A stretch of DNA of 64,000 nucleotides from Blastomyces gilchristii SLH14081 (taxonomy: Eukaryota > Ascomycota > Eurotiomycetes > Onygenales > Ajellomycetaceae), in NCBI RefSeq assembly GCF_000003855.2, contig NW_003101679.1, forward strand, positions 2,931,558 through 2,995,557, written 5' to 3'. Positions 62,270-64,000 of the stretch are shown here, piece after piece. The position numbers and the translations under genes were made by a program. Under the pieces are notes generated by a model. It was not told the origin of the DNA, did no database searches, and saw only the letters and a program-made list of their open reading frames with translations. How positions within the stretch are numbered: the stretch's first letter is position 1; each line of letters begins with the position of its first letter.

Positions 62270-63064
62270 AATTACACTTTTTCTGATTTCACAGTTATCA
62301 CATATCTGATGAACAATATGTCTACTGATAATATGAAAGAACTCTGAAACATGAGCATAGATGCAGTGTTACAATGACTCTGAGTAATGTTGAAATTGTA
62401 ACAGCAATGAATAGCTGATATACATGTGACTCAATAACATCAATATAAGAAAATTCAACAATTATTTCAACTTGAAACCTCTGTATAAGCAATTTCAATA
62501 TCAACTGAATTAGATACAAATATGTGAGTGCTGAAGAAATATCTAGATACTTTTATATATTTTAATACTTCTGATCTCACTCTCTATTCATCATGAAGAT
62601 TGGAAATGCTTGTGAAACTAAGTGTAGATAAAGATGTCATCAGTTCATTAACTAATCCAGGTTGATATATTAATGATTGATTGAAGAATCACATGAGACA
62701 GAAGTTCTATTCCTGAATAGAAGCATGTGAACCAGTGTTATATATGCCTGATAACATCATCAAACATCTCAATATTCTGTTTCAAGACACTGCTATACAA
62801 TAGAAGACATTAGATTGATTACAGAGTATCTGACAGAGAAATACTTCTCTCACAATATTTATCTCTGATCTCAATATCAAGATTTTAGAAGCAGGTGATC
62901 AATCTTGAGAGAATAGAATGAAGATTAGCATGCTTAAGAAGACACTAACTTTCGAACTTCTACAGACTCTTATAAGTGTAGATAAAGATCAGACTTATAA
63001 AGGTTTCTGCATATAACTCTGAACATTGAATGATCATCTTATGAAGCTTAAGAGTATACAGAAC
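62270..63064 (+). mobile_element. Gypsy gag fragment (second copy)
   Basis: Runs parallel to about 45,645-46,415 of the second Gypsy element (MSTDN..ELW.MSIDAVLQ; SDLTLYSSWRLE; AGDQSWEN). It is cut at 63065, exactly where the other copy continues past ACAGAAC, by the element that starts there. Confidence 0.75.
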
Positions 63065-64000
63065 TAGACTGACCGTGTGACCGTATCTGAGACCAGAATC
63101 AAACTTTACAGTTGTTACATTGTCTAAAAGCATTACTTCTGATCATGATTTATGTTCATCACATTGATTTCAAATCATGTTATTTCAAATATTAAAGATC
63201 TCAGATTCACTTTTCAAATAAAAATCTAGTTCTGAATAAAGAATATATTTGAATTCTTAGTCACATTTTCATTCTGATCTCATTATTGAGAATGATATTA
63301 AATGAGACTATGAAATCACTTCTCACTTACATAATATTATAACATAGTACTCATTTGTTGAAAATTCAATAGAGAGTGTTATTAAATATTGTTACTTTTC
63401 TAAACACAGATTATAATTCATATAATTTTAATTATAAAAAAAATATAAAATACAAAAAAAAACAAAAAACAAAAAATAAAATAAAAACAAGAAAAAATCA
63501 GAATGAATAAAAAAAAAAAAAAGAGAAAGAAAAAAAAAAAGAAAAGAAAAAGAAAAAAATAAAAAATAAAAATAAAAAAATCAAGATTACAGAGTTACAG
63601 TACTCTTAAAATACTCACTTCTCAGAGTCTTTGCAATGTTCATTATTAACTGTGTATCTCTCACAGTGAGAGTAACATGACTGTAATAAGTCATTATCTT
63701 AATACTATCTAATAAATAATCAGTATATATCTGTATAAATGTCAATATTTAGAAAATATACATTTAAAAAGTATGGTCAGAATGAACTCTGCTGCTACTT
63801 GAATAATATCAAGAGCAGAATACTGAAATTAATGATTTCTCTTATTAATTTCATAAATAAGACAGATGAAGATGATCTTGAGAAATATAAGATTCTCTGA
63901 CTTCTGATAAAAACAGATCTCACAGAGAGACTCTATTTTCATAATATCAGAGACTGAGTATTATCAAAAAGTGTTACTTTCATGCAATGCATATACACTT
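63065..64000. mobile_element. Element sharing the MITE terminus, runs off the window
   Basis: Begins TAGACTGACCGTGTGACCGT, identical to the right terminus of the MITEs for about 36 bp, then diverges. It looks only distantly similar later (CACTTCTCACTTA; GTGTTATTAAATATTGTTACTTTTC). The preceding 8 bp, TACAGAAC, would be one half of a target duplication; the other half is outside. A low-complexity A-rich block lies at 63,430-63,590. No transposase frame is visible in these 936 bp. Confidence 0.55.

Noticed and set aside
63430..63590. A-rich block as a LINE poly-A tail
   Set aside because: It is an irregular mix of A runs with C, G and T, lies inside the element that starts at 63065 and is not preceded by LINE coding sequence.
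36211..64000. AT-rich block with TGA at Trp positions as mitochondrial DNA or a TGA=Trp code
   Set aside because: The sequence consists of Gypsy, LINE and MITE elements with nuclear-type target duplications. TAA and TAG also interrupt conserved domains, so TGA comes from mutation and not from a different code.

Overview
The window looks like a nuclear contig of a filamentous ascomycete, most likely an onygenalean (Blastomyces/Emmonsia-like) fungus. Genes carry short GT-AG introns, the proteins resemble Eurotiomycete proteins, and a GC-balanced gene region abuts a very AT-rich block of decayed retrotransposons. The species placement is inference.

Positions 1-36,210 are ordinary euchromatin. 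In order they hold: the N-terminal 1102 residues of a P1B copper ATPase (minus, cut by the left edge); a tRNA-like Pol III element; BRF1 of TFIIIB (plus, with an apparent 1-base deletion); a Ser-rich hypothetical (minus); a six-exon drug/metabolite-superfamily sugar-phosphate/nucleotide-sugar transporter with a 6-nt micro-exon (minus); UDP-galactopyranose mutase (plus, six exons, 510 aa); two Ser/Pro-rich hypotheticals (minus); a PDK1-type kinase of the Pkh family (plus); a BTB-fold protein (plus); and a mitochondrial-type seryl-tRNA synthetase (minus) broken by a 271-nt assembly gap with indels around it. The mutase and the transporter may act together in galactofuranose metabolism: cytosolic UDP-Galf synthesis, then import into the Golgi. 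The neighbouring arrangement recalls glfA/glfB of Aspergillus.

At 36,211 composition changes abruptly, and to the right edge I see only nested transposable elements. They include a nearly full-length chromodomain Ty3/Gypsy element with both LTRs (37,317-45,170); pieces of other Gypsy elements in both orientations; two further LTR families; a Tad-like LINE whose two reading frames remain in register but carry many nonsense codons (56,220-61,801); and five copies of a ~506-bp MITE, four of them with perfect 8-bp target duplications (hAT-like). A related element starts at 63,065 and runs off the right edge. The decay is almost entirely C-to-T and G-to-A transitions, as expected of RIP-like hypermutation, with conserved Trp codons commonly turned into TGA.

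The most interesting items are the MITE family and its possible larger relative, a long antisense frame in the 3' part of the Gypsy element, the 6-nt micro-exon, a dispersed near-palindromic intergenic motif (TACTCCGTA), and a less mutated GC pocket with a 147-bp duplication inside the AT-rich island.
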